From: MPNP01 sp965116235 | GTDB lineage: Bacteria; Pseudomonadota; Alphaproteobacteria; Rhodobacterales; Rhodobacteraceae | Reading direction: 5' to 3' | Length of the DNA: 64,000 nucleotides | Assembly (NCBI GenBank): GCA_965116235.1 | Contig: OZ220496.1 | Location: forward strand, 1,302,001 to 1,366,000 | Shown: positions 45,909-53,355 of the stretch, piece by piece | Position numbering within the stretch: position 1 is the stretch's first letter | How the letters are laid out: each line of letters opens with the position of its first letter | Notes under the pieces: generated by a model | What the model was told of the DNA's origin: nothing | The model's database searches: none | What the model saw: only the letters and a program-made list of their open reading frames with translations | Made by a program: the position numbers and the translations under genes

Positions 45909-46685
45909 TTACTCTCGCTCTGCCCAACCGGCAAAGATCCGTTCCAGGATTATCACTACATAGTAGAGAAAAATGCCCAGCACAGCGAGCGCTAGCAAAA
46001 CAGCAAACATGAGAGGATAGTCGGCGCTGATCTTGCCACTATCAAACAGGTGGCCTAGACCCCGGCCATGGGGTTCAACGATTTCCATCAGGTTGGTTCC
46101 GATAAATGCCAGTGTCACGGCGACCTTAAGAGCGCCGAAAAACTCTGGCAACGTCTTGGGCAAGGCGATCTTGATAAAAATCGTGAATTTTGACGCGCCG
46201 AGCGAACGCAGGATGTCACGATATTCGGGTTCCAAAGTTGACAATCCAATTGAAACCGAAACAGCGATCGGAAAAAACGAAATCAGAAACGCGATAAGAA
46301 CCGTGTTCAAGTCATGCAAGCCGATCAGCATCAGGGCGACGACAGGAACCACGGTCGCCTTCGGTATGGCATTGAATCCAACCAGAATGGGATACAGGGC
46401 CTCCCTTGCCATGCGCGAAAAACCCATGACCATGCCCAGCAAGGTGCCGACAACGACTGAAATGGCCAGACCCACCACCGTGCGCCACAATGTATCCCAG
46501 CCAAGTTCAAGGAACAGATGCCTGAATTTCCAGAACGCCGGCCAGAGGTCCGATGGAGAGGCCATCTTGTAGTTGGGCCACCCCTTGAACCAGACAAGCC
46601 ACTCCCAAAGAAGCAGAAGAACGATCATGGCAATTGTCGGAGCCAGGATTCGGCGCATAATCTCCTTGGCACGAACTGGATTCAC
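45909..46685 (-). CDS. ABC transporter permease (NitT/TauT type)
   Basis: Inner-membrane permease, ~258 residues, six predicted helices (IAMIVLLLLWEWLVWF, TVVGLAISVVVGTLLGMVMG, FLISFFPIAVSVSIGL, LMFAVLLALAVLGIFLYYVVII). The EAA-loop segment EYRDILRSLGASKFTIFIKIALPKTLPEFFGALKVAVTLAF is characteristic. It is third in an operon SBP-ATPase-permease. The start is GTG 46685, overlapping the end of the ATPase gene region; an ATG at 46658 (after AAGGAG) is an alternative. It sits inside the accessory island. Confidence 0.9.
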   Translation of the reverse strand: MNPVRAKEIMRRILAPTIAMIVLLLLWEWLVWFKGWPNYKMASPSDLWPAFWKFRHLFLELGWDTLWRTVVGLAISVVVGTLLGMVMGFSRMAREALYPILVGFNAIPKATVVPVVALMLIGLHDLNTVLIAFLISFFPIAVSVSIGLSTLEPEYRDILRSLGASKFTIFIKIALPKTLPEFFGALKVAVTLAFIGTNLMEIVEPHGRGLGHLFDSGKISADYPLMFAVLLALAVLGIFLYYVVIILERIFAGWAERE

Positions 46686-46687
46686 TG

Positions 46688-47476
46688 TTATGCCTTTGTC
46701 TTTCCCTGAGCGATTTCGATCTGATCTCTCAGACCGGCAAGAAGTGTCGTGGCTTCGCTAGAATACAGATCGGCAAGTTTCCGGTCATCGCCAAACGGAA
46801 CCGGTGCAATGTGCTGGATCTCCGCCGGTCTGTCAGAAAGTACGACAACCTCATCTGAAAGAAACACCGATTCACGCAGGTCGTGGGTGATCAGCAGGCA
46901 GGTGAAAGCCTCTTCCTTTCTCAAGGCATGCATGACTTGCCAGAGTTCTTCCCGGGTAAATGCGTCCAAGGCACCGAAGGGCTCGTCAAGGACTAGGACT
47001 TCCGGATAGTGAACAAGAGCTCGGCACAATGACACCCGTTGACGCATGCCTCCTGACAGTTCGGAGGGTTTCTTGTCCTCAAAGTCCTGCAACGAAACCA
47101 TTCGCAGCAACTCGCGAGCCCGGTCCCTTTGCCTTGACCAGGATTGTCGGGGAGTGACGATTTCGAGAGGAAGGGTGACGTTCTTCAACACTGACCGCCA
47201 TTCCAGCATCACCGGATTTTGGAAGGCCATCCCGACGGTAGGGCGGGGGGATGTGACTTTTTCGCCGGCCAGATAGATTTCGCCCCAATCCGGTTGAATA
47301 AGCCCGGCAATCAGTCGCGTCAGTGTCGACTTTCCGCAACCGCTCGGGCCAACCACGGCTGTAAAGCCACCTTTCTGTACCGAAAGGGAGAAGTCTTTGA
47401 GCACCGGCAGGCTGCCATCAGCCGTCGCATAAGAATGTGAAACATCCTTCAGCTGAATCTGTGTTCTTTCGTTCAA
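46688..47476 (-). CDS. ABC transporter ATP-binding protein (NitT/TauT type)
   Basis: Nucleotide-binding subunit. Walker A GPSGCGKSTLTRL, Q-loop GMAFQNPVML, signature LSGGMRQRVSLCRAL, Walker B VLVLDEPFGALD, and the H-loop LLITHDL are all intact. The frame is open to 47530, but that part overlaps an intergenic hairpin; I chose the TTG at 47476 (MNERTQIQLKDVSHSY) because it gives the normal N-terminus. It powers import of the ligand bound by the upstream substrate-binding protein. Confidence 0.92.
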   Translation of the reverse strand: MNERTQIQLKDVSHSYATADGSLPVLKDFSLSVQKGGFTAVVGPSGCGKSTLTRLIAGLIQPDWGEIYLAGEKVTSPRPTVGMAFQNPVMLEWRSVLKNVTLPLEIVTPRQSWSRQRDRARELLRMVSLQDFEDKKPSELSGGMRQRVSLCRALVHYPEVLVLDEPFGALDAFTREELWQVMHALRKEEAFTCLLITHDLRESVFLSDEVVVLSDRPAEIQHIAPVPFGDDRKLADLYSSEATTLLAGLRDQIEIAQGKTKA

Positions 47477-47506
47477 CGGCTGTATCCCGGAAAAGAATGC
47501 GTTTTG

Positions 47507-47528
47507 GGCGGGTAGCGAAACCCGCCCC
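47507..47528 (-). promoter_or_regulatory. Intergenic hairpin in ABC operon
   Basis: GGGCGGGT and ACCCGCCC form an 8-bp GC stem with a 6-nt loop, between the substrate-binding gene and the ATPase gene. Such hairpins usually protect the upstream mRNA or partly terminate, giving more binding protein than transporter. Confidence 0.6.
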
Positions 47529-47536
47529 AAGTTGTT

Positions 47537-48544
47537 TTATTGAATCATCAGGCTGCCATCAGCCGGGAGAAATTCAGAAGTGAAAATCTTCGTTGCTTCA
47601 GGTGGGGTGTTGAACTCGTAGTTCTCCTGCAACTGCTCCAGCGACCTGGTCAAGCGCTGTTCGTCGACGCCACCGATGCCATTGGCTTTCACGTAATCAG
47701 TCAGAACATTGCCGTCTATTGCAATCTGCAGTCTTTCGGTTTCGAGTTCCAAGTCGGCCGCCTGATTGCGCTTGGTCATCATCTCTACCCCTGCCGCTGG
47801 ATCGGCGATGACATCCTTCCAGCCTTTGGCAATGGCTCGAATGAATCCTGTGACGGCCTCGGGGTTGGCAGCAGCATAGTCGGTATTGACGATGATCGCA
47901 TTGCCATAAAGCTGCAGACCATGGTCCGCCATGAGAATCACGGAAATGTCTTCTGAAGGGATGCCCAGCCGAACCAGATTCAGATAGCTCGAAAAGGAAA
48001 AGCCCGTGATTGCGTCGACCTGTCCCTCAGCCAGCATGGGTTCGCGCGTTGGAAATCCGACCGGTTCAACCGTAATCGCGTTGACATTCAGGTTGTTGGC
48101 ACTGGCAAAAGACGGGAACTGGGCCCAAGCTCCATCTGGCGGGGGTGCGCCAAGAGTCCGCCCTTCCAGGTCGGCAGGCTTGGAGACTCCAAGCGACTTG
48201 CGACCAACTATTGCAAAAGGGGGCTTGTCATAAACCATCATGACCGCGATGACGGGGGCATCGGGTTCGGAGTCCTTGAATTTTGCCAAACTGTTTATGT
48301 CGGCAAACCCGAAAGGGTAGCTGCCAGTCGAAACCTTTGGGATTGCATCCAGCGATCCTTGGCCGGCCGAAATCTCGACATCGAGCCCTTCAGCGGCAAA
48401 GTGTCCGTTGTCAATCGCCGCAAAATACGCGGCACTGGGTCCTTCAAACTTCCAGTCCAAGGCAAATCTGGTCTTGGTCTGGGCCAAAGAGGCCGTTGCT
48501 GCCACGGCCAAGGATAAGGCAGTAGCGAATCCGATTATTTTCAT
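47537..48544 (-). CDS. ABC transporter substrate-binding protein (NMT1/THI5-like)
   Basis: Periplasmic binding protein of the NitT/TauT or NMT1 family, 335 residues. The signal peptide is MKIIGFATALSLAVAATASLAQ. The mature start KTRFALDWKFEGPSAAYFAAIDNGHFAAEGLDVEI is the typical first lobe of the family; DAIPKVSTGSYPFGFADI and VDAITGFSFSS follow. Family members bind pyrimidine precursors of thiamine, nitrate, sulfonates or riboflavin-like compounds; the ligand cannot be told here. It is first gene of the operon. Confidence 0.9.
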   Translation of the reverse strand: MKIIGFATALSLAVAATASLAQTKTRFALDWKFEGPSAAYFAAIDNGHFAAEGLDVEISAGQGSLDAIPKVSTGSYPFGFADINSLAKFKDSEPDAPVIAVMMVYDKPPFAIVGRKSLGVSKPADLEGRTLGAPPPDGAWAQFPSFASANNLNVNAITVEPVGFPTREPMLAEGQVDAITGFSFSSYLNLVRLGIPSEDISVILMADHGLQLYGNAIIVNTDYAAANPEAVTGFIRAIAKGWKDVIADPAAGVEMMTKRNQAADLELETERLQIAIDGNVLTDYVKANGIGGVDEQRLTRSLEQLQENYEFNTPPEATKIFTSEFLPADGSLMIQ

Positions 48545-48684
48545 AAGTCAATCCTTTTTCCAGGAGAGTGAATTTTACATGTCAATTCTCTACGTTTGGT
48601 AAAACGGTTGGGGGAAGTCCAGTTTGGGGTAAAAAATCTGGTAGCCCGAAAGTCAAGAAGATTTACAATTCGGCTTGACCCTTT

Positions 48685-49424
48685 TCACTCGGATTCTTCC
48701 AGTTTCTGTTTGTACACTGCAGTGGCAGGGATCCCGATTAAGAGCAACGGACACGGATTCCTGACACCGCGATCAATACAGTCGAGGAGTTTGGTTCAGA
48801 GTGTTGTGGAGCTTCCAAACTTGTTTCCGACGAATTGCCTGGCCCAAATCCGAACGAAGTTTCCGCTCGCGGATTCAAGAATTTGTTTCTGCCGTTTTGT
48901 TGGGTGAACGCCGAGCCTTGCCAAATCGTCGAAGTTGGATACCCCGTTGCGTGCCGCACATTCCTGAACAATGCGTACCATCTGATCCTGAAGAGACTTG
49001 CCTCGAGTTACGACTATCCCAACACTGATCGCTCCTTCCGAGTGAAGTTGCTGGAAGTTTTCCAGATCGCGCTCAAAAAAGGATCCTTGCTGTTCCACTC
49101 GATTTCCAACGCCAATGCTCCCTCATCCGTTTGTCGAACATGGTCAATCTCGTTTGTAATACCAGCGCGTGGCTCGCCGTCAACGATCTTGCTTTTCTCG
49201 ATGCTGCGCTTTTGCTACCCGCACTCCGTGAGAACTCGGCGGAGTCTCCGCGTGAAGCTTGCCTCACCGCCGCCTTTGATCAGTTCAACGTCCGCGATCC
49301 GAAAGTCTGCCAAAACTTTGCACAGTTCGCGCAAAGGAACTGGGAAATCTTCGACAAGAACGGCTTCGACGTGACTCCGTACTTGTATGTCGAAGCCTGA
49401 ATCAGCAAGCCGGGAAGGTTTCAT
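48685..49424 (-). pseudogene. BglII/BstYI-family restriction endonuclease, decayed
   Basis: Homology is spread over frames. FDIQVRSHVEAVLVEDFPVPL...DVELIKGGGEASFTRRLRRVLTECG is followed by TAG where the family has Trp. Then, in the same frame, come QKRSIEKSKIVDGEPRAG and ITNEIDHVRQTDEGALALEIEWNSKDPF (the D...ExE-type catalytic core). A T6 run shifts the frame; the next frame has FFERDLENFQQLHSEGAISVGIVVTRG...KFGSSTTL, and after another shift LLDCIDRGVRNPCPLLLIGIP. At least one nonsense mutation and two frameshifts show inactivation. Its ATG overlaps the stop of the MT-A70 gene (ATGA), so this was the R gene of a two-gene R-M operon. Confidence 0.82.
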
Positions 49425-49578
49425 GCAACCGCAGAGGTAGAGTTGCAAAGGTAAGTTGGCCATTTCGGCCGATAGCCAGGTTCAGCCTGATCGCCCCACA
49501 CCTTACCATTCTCTATGCTGACCACGTCCAAGCAACTCCACGTATGGTCCTCGACTGCAACTTTCGATGATTTTGCAT
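49421..49578 (-). pseudogene. MT-A70 methyltransferase, 3' fragment
   Basis: Left of the IS1595-type element the minus strand reads IIESCSRGPYVELLGRGQHRE and, after a one-base shift, NGKVWGDQAEPGYRPKWPTY..., the typical C-terminus of MT-A70 DNA adenine methyltransferases. It is the missing end of the fragment at 52224-52701. Joined across the element with one copy of the target duplication, the codons read EQYEIIESC. Confidence 0.8.
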
Positions 49579-49582
49579 GAGA

Positions 49583-49603
49583 TTATATACTTAAATAAAC
49601 AAA
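49583..49603 (+). repeat. Left inverted repeat of IS1595-type element
   Basis: 21 bp matching 52198-52218 on the opposite strand with one mismatch. Confidence 0.85.
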
Positions 49604-49659
49604 AAAATCACTATTTTATTCAATATCTTTTAACAATCTTCAATTTTGGGATAAACACC

Positions 49660-50668
49660 ATGGCCATGAATGCACCGGGAAAGCACTTTCGAGTCGGCAT
49701 CAGTCTGATCGAACTCTTCGAGATGTTCCCAGACGACAAGACCGCCGAAGAATGGTTTGAGAAAAAGCTCTGGGGTCAAGCCGGAAAGCCGACCCGTTGC
49801 CCCAAGTGTGGTTCCCGGGGGCGCATCAAGAAATATGAAAATCGCAAGTCGTCTCCCTATCATTGTGCCGATTGTCGGTCATTTTTCAGCGTTCGAACCG
49901 GTACCGTCCTGTCGCACTCTCGTATCCCCTTGCAGAAGTGGGTCATCGGAATCTATCTGTGGTCGACCTCACTCAAGGGCGTATCCAGTATGCGTCTGCA
50001 TCGCGATCTGAAGATCACGCAAAAGAGTGCATGGTTCATGGCTCAAAGACTTCGAGAGGCCTGGACGCAATCCCTGTTCTCAGCTGACGATTTGATGGAG
50101 GGGCCGATCGAGGTTGACGAGACCTTCTTTGGAGGCAACGAGAAGAACAGGCATAACAGCCCGAAGTCACACGCCAGACAGGGCATAGCGGGCAGGGTCG
50201 TTGTGACGGGAGCCAAGGATCGAGACATGAACACGATCAGTGCCAGTGTCGTTTCGAGAACCGACAAGGAGACCCTGCACGGGTTCATAGCTGATCACGC
50301 GTCACCGGAGGCCGAGATCATCACGGATGATCACCGGTCGTATTAGGGCTTGCCCTATGAACACAAGACGGTCAAGCATTCGGTCAGCCAATATGTTAAC
50401 GGCCAGGCTCATACCAATGGCATTGAATCCTTCTGATCGTTGCTGAAGCGTGGCATCATCGAATTTTTCATCACTTCAGCAAGTATCACATGAACCGCTA
50501 TGTTTCGGGGTTTGCAACGCGGTATAACATGCGAAACCGAGACACACCCGCATGATGTCGGATACGGCCTGGATGATGTGTGGCAAGCGACTGACCTGCA
50601 AGAACCTTATTAGGGCCAACCAGTTGAGAGAGGAAGACCATGAACGAGATCGCCCTGCCGCCGATTGA
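49660..50668 (+). pseudogene. IS1595-family transposase, decayed
   Basis: The N-terminal zinc ribbon (CPKCGSRGRI...YHCADCRSFFSVRTGTVL), the LKGVSSMRLHRDLKITQKSAWFMAQRLREAW helix region, and VDETFFGGNEKNRH (first Asp) are intact. The frame stops after IITDDHRSY (second Asp). Homology continues past stops and shifts: HSVSQYVNGQAHTNGIESF-stop-SLLKRG, then FHHFSKYHMNRYVSGFATRYNMRN in another frame, and GKRLTCKNLIRANQL at the end. At least two nonsense codons and one frameshift make it non-functional. The last part overlaps the methyltransferase start. Confidence 0.9.
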
Positions 50669-51578
50669 CGCGTCGCCCGACCAGATCGCTCGGGCCGTAT
50701 TGAACTACAGGAAACCTTCAAAAGCGCCAAAGCCGAAACGGACGTTTGTGACACGCTCGGTTATCGAATGTGCCGATAATCTCGATTTCATGGCAAGACA
50801 AGCGAATGGTGCGTTCAAATTGATCGTGACGTCGCCACCCTATAATCTTGGAAAAGATTATGAGTCGCGTTTGCCATTGGACGATTATCTGCAATGGCAG
50901 AAAAAGGTCATAGATGCTTGTGTACGCCTTCTGCATCCGCAAGGTTCGATTTGCTGGCAGGTGGGAAATTACGTCGACAACGGTGAGATCGTTCCACTAG
51001 ACACAGTTTTGTATAAATTCTTTCGTTCGCATGGATTAAAGCTGCGAAACAGGATTATATGGCAATTTGGACATGGCTTGCACTGCAGGAAACGTTTGTC
51101 TGGTCGTTACGAGACGATTAGTTGGTGGACCAAAGGCGATGACTACACCTGGCATTTGGATCCCATCCGCGTGCCGGCAAAATATCCTGGCAAAAGACAC
51201 TTCAAGGGACCAAAGACGGGCCAGATATCCGGCAATCCGAAAGGCAAGAATCCGTCTGATGTGTGGGCCTTTCCAAACGTCAAGAGCAACCATCCTGAGA
51301 AAACTCCACATCCTTGCCAGTTCCCCGTTGAGTTGGTCGAACGGCTTGTCTTGTCGATGACAAACGAAGGTGACGCTGTCTTGGATCCGCACATGGGCGT
51401 TGGATCATCGGCAATTGCAGCCATTCGACATGGTCGCAGTGCATATGGGTGCGACAATGTGCAAGACTATGTAGACATTGCAAACAAGCGACTGCGGATG
51501 CTACACGACGGCTCACTGAATACACGCCCCATGGGAAAGCCTATTTACAATCCGTCCTTGCCAAATGGGGGGCACTAA
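50640..51578 (+). CDS. Type II DNA methyltransferase (TSPPY, N4-C or N6-A)
   Basis: A 312-residue beta-class-order methyltransferase. Catalytic motif IV LIVTSPPYNLGKDYE is at residues ~61-75, and the SAM-binding motif I region AVLDPHMGVGSSAIAAI is near residue 250. The SPPY form is frequent in N4-cytosine enzymes, which fits a BstYI-like partner. The first ~38 residues (LPPIDASPDQIARAVLNYRKPSK) precede the normal methyltransferase start and begin within the old transposase 3' end, so they look like an IS-derived extension or passenger remnant. The stop overlaps the endonuclease start by one base (TAATG). No lesions are seen. Confidence 0.9.
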   Translation: MNEIALPPIDASPDQIARAVLNYRKPSKAPKPKRTFVTRSVIECADNLDFMARQANGAFKLIVTSPPYNLGKDYESRLPLDDYLQWQKKVIDACVRLLHPQGSICWQVGNYVDNGEIVPLDTVLYKFFRSHGLKLRNRIIWQFGHGLHCRKRLSGRYETISWWTKGDDYTWHLDPIRVPAKYPGKRHFKGPKTGQISGNPKGKNPSDVWAFPNVKSNHPEKTPHPCQFPVELVERLVLSMTNEGDAVLDPHMGVGSSAIAAIRHGRSAYGCDNVQDYVDIANKRLRMLHDGSLNTRPMGKPIYNPSLPNGGH

Positions 51579-52189
51579 TGCGAATTGTGGCTCAGTACTC
51601 ACACTTGAACGGCAAAGAGTATCTTCTGGTTCACAAGCCGGACTTGTGGCAAGAAGTAAAGAGGGTCATAGAGAGTGTGGATGCATACGAGCACAGGACA
51701 ATGGTGTCTAAAGAGCGAAGTAAGCAGGGAGTTGCTTTGTTCTCACCTACCGACATGAATTCTGATTTCAAGAGACATTTCGAGTCTTGTGGGTGGCAAC
51801 AACGTCACCACACCTTCTGGGTGACAGCCGACGAAAAACTGCTACGCACGATACACGGAAGGACCGCACAGGAACAAAAGGCAGCAATCGAAGCGGCAGG
51901 ACATAAGCCGATCAAGTCTTACAACCAAACAGATTTTGTTAAGGATAGAGTGGCCGTCGAAGTGCAATTCGGTAAGTATGCTTTCGTTGCACATGACCTA
52001 TTCGTCAAACACTTGAGCTTCTACGTGTCTGACATCATAGATGTAGGAATAGAGATACTGCCAATGAAGGAACTTGAGCGAGATATGTCTTCCGGAGTTG
52101 CGTATTATGAGCGCGATTTGCTGAACGTCATTCGACAGGGGCGTGGAGTACCTGCTGTTCCATTAATCCTGATAGGAGTTGCACCATAA
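51578..52189 (+). CDS. BstYI-like type II restriction endonuclease
   Basis: A 203-residue protein closely resembling BstYI along its whole length: MRIVAQYSHLNGKEYLLVH, RTMVSKERSKQGVALFSP, then QTDFVKDRVAVEVQFGKYAFVAHDLFVKH, where D-x8-E-x-Q matches the BglII/BstYI active site. DVGIEILPMKELERDMSSGVAYYE and the end VPAVPLILIGVAP are also present. BstYI cuts RGATCY; the same or a related specificity is likely but untested. The start ATG at 51578 overlaps the methyltransferase stop, so both are translated from one message with the protective enzyme first. The frame is intact. Confidence 0.9.
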   Translation: MRIVAQYSHLNGKEYLLVHKPDLWQEVKRVIESVDAYEHRTMVSKERSKQGVALFSPTDMNSDFKRHFESCGWQQRHHTFWVTADEKLLRTIHGRTAQEQKAAIEAAGHKPIKSYNQTDFVKDRVAVEVQFGKYAFVAHDLFVKHLSFYVSDIIDVGIEILPMKELERDMSSGVAYYERDLLNVIRQGRGVPAVPLILIGVAP

Positions 52190-52197
52190 TCAAAACC

Positions 52198-52218
52198 TTT
52201 GTTTATTCAAGTATATAA
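52198..52218 (-). repeat. Right inverted repeat of IS1595-type element
   Basis: Partner of 49583-49603, starting 9 bp after the endonuclease stop codon. Confidence 0.85.
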
Positions 52219-52223
52219 CCCCT

Positions 52224-52701
52224 TTTCGTATTGTTCGTCAGGCTTGCGCGAGTGTTCGCACTTTTTGGTTGCCATGAAGTTAACCTGACTCCGACATCGG
52301 CCAAGTGTACGGGCCCTTTTGCCACGAACACCAAACAGAACCATTTCCGTGACGTTTCGGAAGTAGAATCTGATACCACGTCCATCACGGCCACCGTCCT
52401 TTCTGATCTTGTGCCAAATCAGGTTCGTCTTGTATTCGAATATCCATGCTTTCAATCTGCGGAGCCCTTCTGGCAAAAGGGCATTCGGACACCAAAGGTA
52501 GCATTGGGCGGTATCCAGTACATGGTTCAAGACAGGAAGCTCCTCTATCTCGATGAACGAAAGGGTTTCATATCGGCTGAGCCTATGATGTTCGGGTGCG
52601 ACCTTTCCTGCGCGATTCGTAAAACGCCAAGTAGGATCTGCAAGAATTGTGCCAAACTTCTATCCATTAAGACACATTGCCAAGTCAGCAGCGGCACTCA
52701 T
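52224..52701 (-). pseudogene. MT-A70 methyltransferase, 5' fragment
   Basis: It reads MSAAADLAMCLNG-stop, then FGTILADPTWRFTNRAGKVAPEH (the catalytic DPPW has become DPTW), LDTAQCYLWCPNALLPEGL, YKTNLIWHKIRKDGGRDGRG, FYFRNVTEMVLFGVRGK and EHSRKPDEQYE. It is then cut by the IS1595-type element. The 3' part is at 49421-49578. The lesions (insertion, nonsense codon, DPTW) show loss of function. It was the M gene of an operon with the BglII-type endonuclease remnant at 48685-49424. Confidence 0.85.
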
Positions 52702-53355
52702 AATACCATCCCTTGTGAATCCACATCTTGATGCCTACCACGAAAAACTGTTTCCATTCTACCAGTTGGAGCCCCTATCCTCGCATTGCAATGGCCGGCT
52801 TCTGAAACCACAAAGCCTGAGCAAATCCATCACCAAAGACGGCAGGCACCACGACCCTTCTCTCAAGCCTGCCTCAGCCGTTGCCGAAGAAGGCATGCTG
52901 GGAACTGGCCAAAACACCCTGTATACCGCCCCGTTGTCGACAATTCATCCAAGAAGGCTGCCGCCAGTCCAACAAAAATATTACGCATTGGTGAGGAGCC
53001 TCATGTTCTCCGAGCCAAAACACAAAGAACCTTCGGCGTTCAGTCAAGCAATACCATTGACTGCCTAATTCCTCAAAGCAAATTGCTGAATTGATGGGTC
53101 TTAGAGGCATTCACCATACCCTTTACCCTCCCTCGAACAGATTCAATTCTTCCTGACAAAGAAGATTCGATCTGAAATGCGTCTCTCAGTGCCAAAATGA
53201 GTCGGAGGGACAGCCACTGAAACAAGAAGTTGGTGAATCTGAATTGCAGCAGGTTTCAGGGGGTGACGATATGCTTCAAGCCGATCATAGAATCGGTTTG
53301 GATGAATTGAAGGAAGCCACACTTGAAACATTTACACGGAGCCATGGAGTCATAA
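52702..53355. other. Intergenic, right edge of island
   Basis: No gene is recognised. Short overlapping frames lack domains. The last ~110 bp before 53356 could hold the icmB promoter; another frame there (ATG 53271, MLQADHRIGLDELKEATLETF) overlaps the icmB start and may be an out-of-frame remnant of its leader. Confidence 0.4.

Larger units (their letters stand above)
49579..52223 (+). mobile_element. IS1595-type element carrying a type II R-M system
   Basis: The ends are inverted repeats: TTATATACTTAAATAAACAA (left, from 49583) and TTATATACTTGAATAAACAA (right, reverse strand, from 52218). The flanks TTTTGCAT (49571-49578) and TTTCGTAT (52224-52231) match at 6 of 8 positions with two transitions, an aged 8-bp target duplication as expected for IS1595. 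Contents are a decayed IS1595 transposase, a DNA methyltransferase and a BstYI-like endonuclease, which ends 9 bp before the right repeat. It interrupts an MT-A70 gene. Confidence 0.85.
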
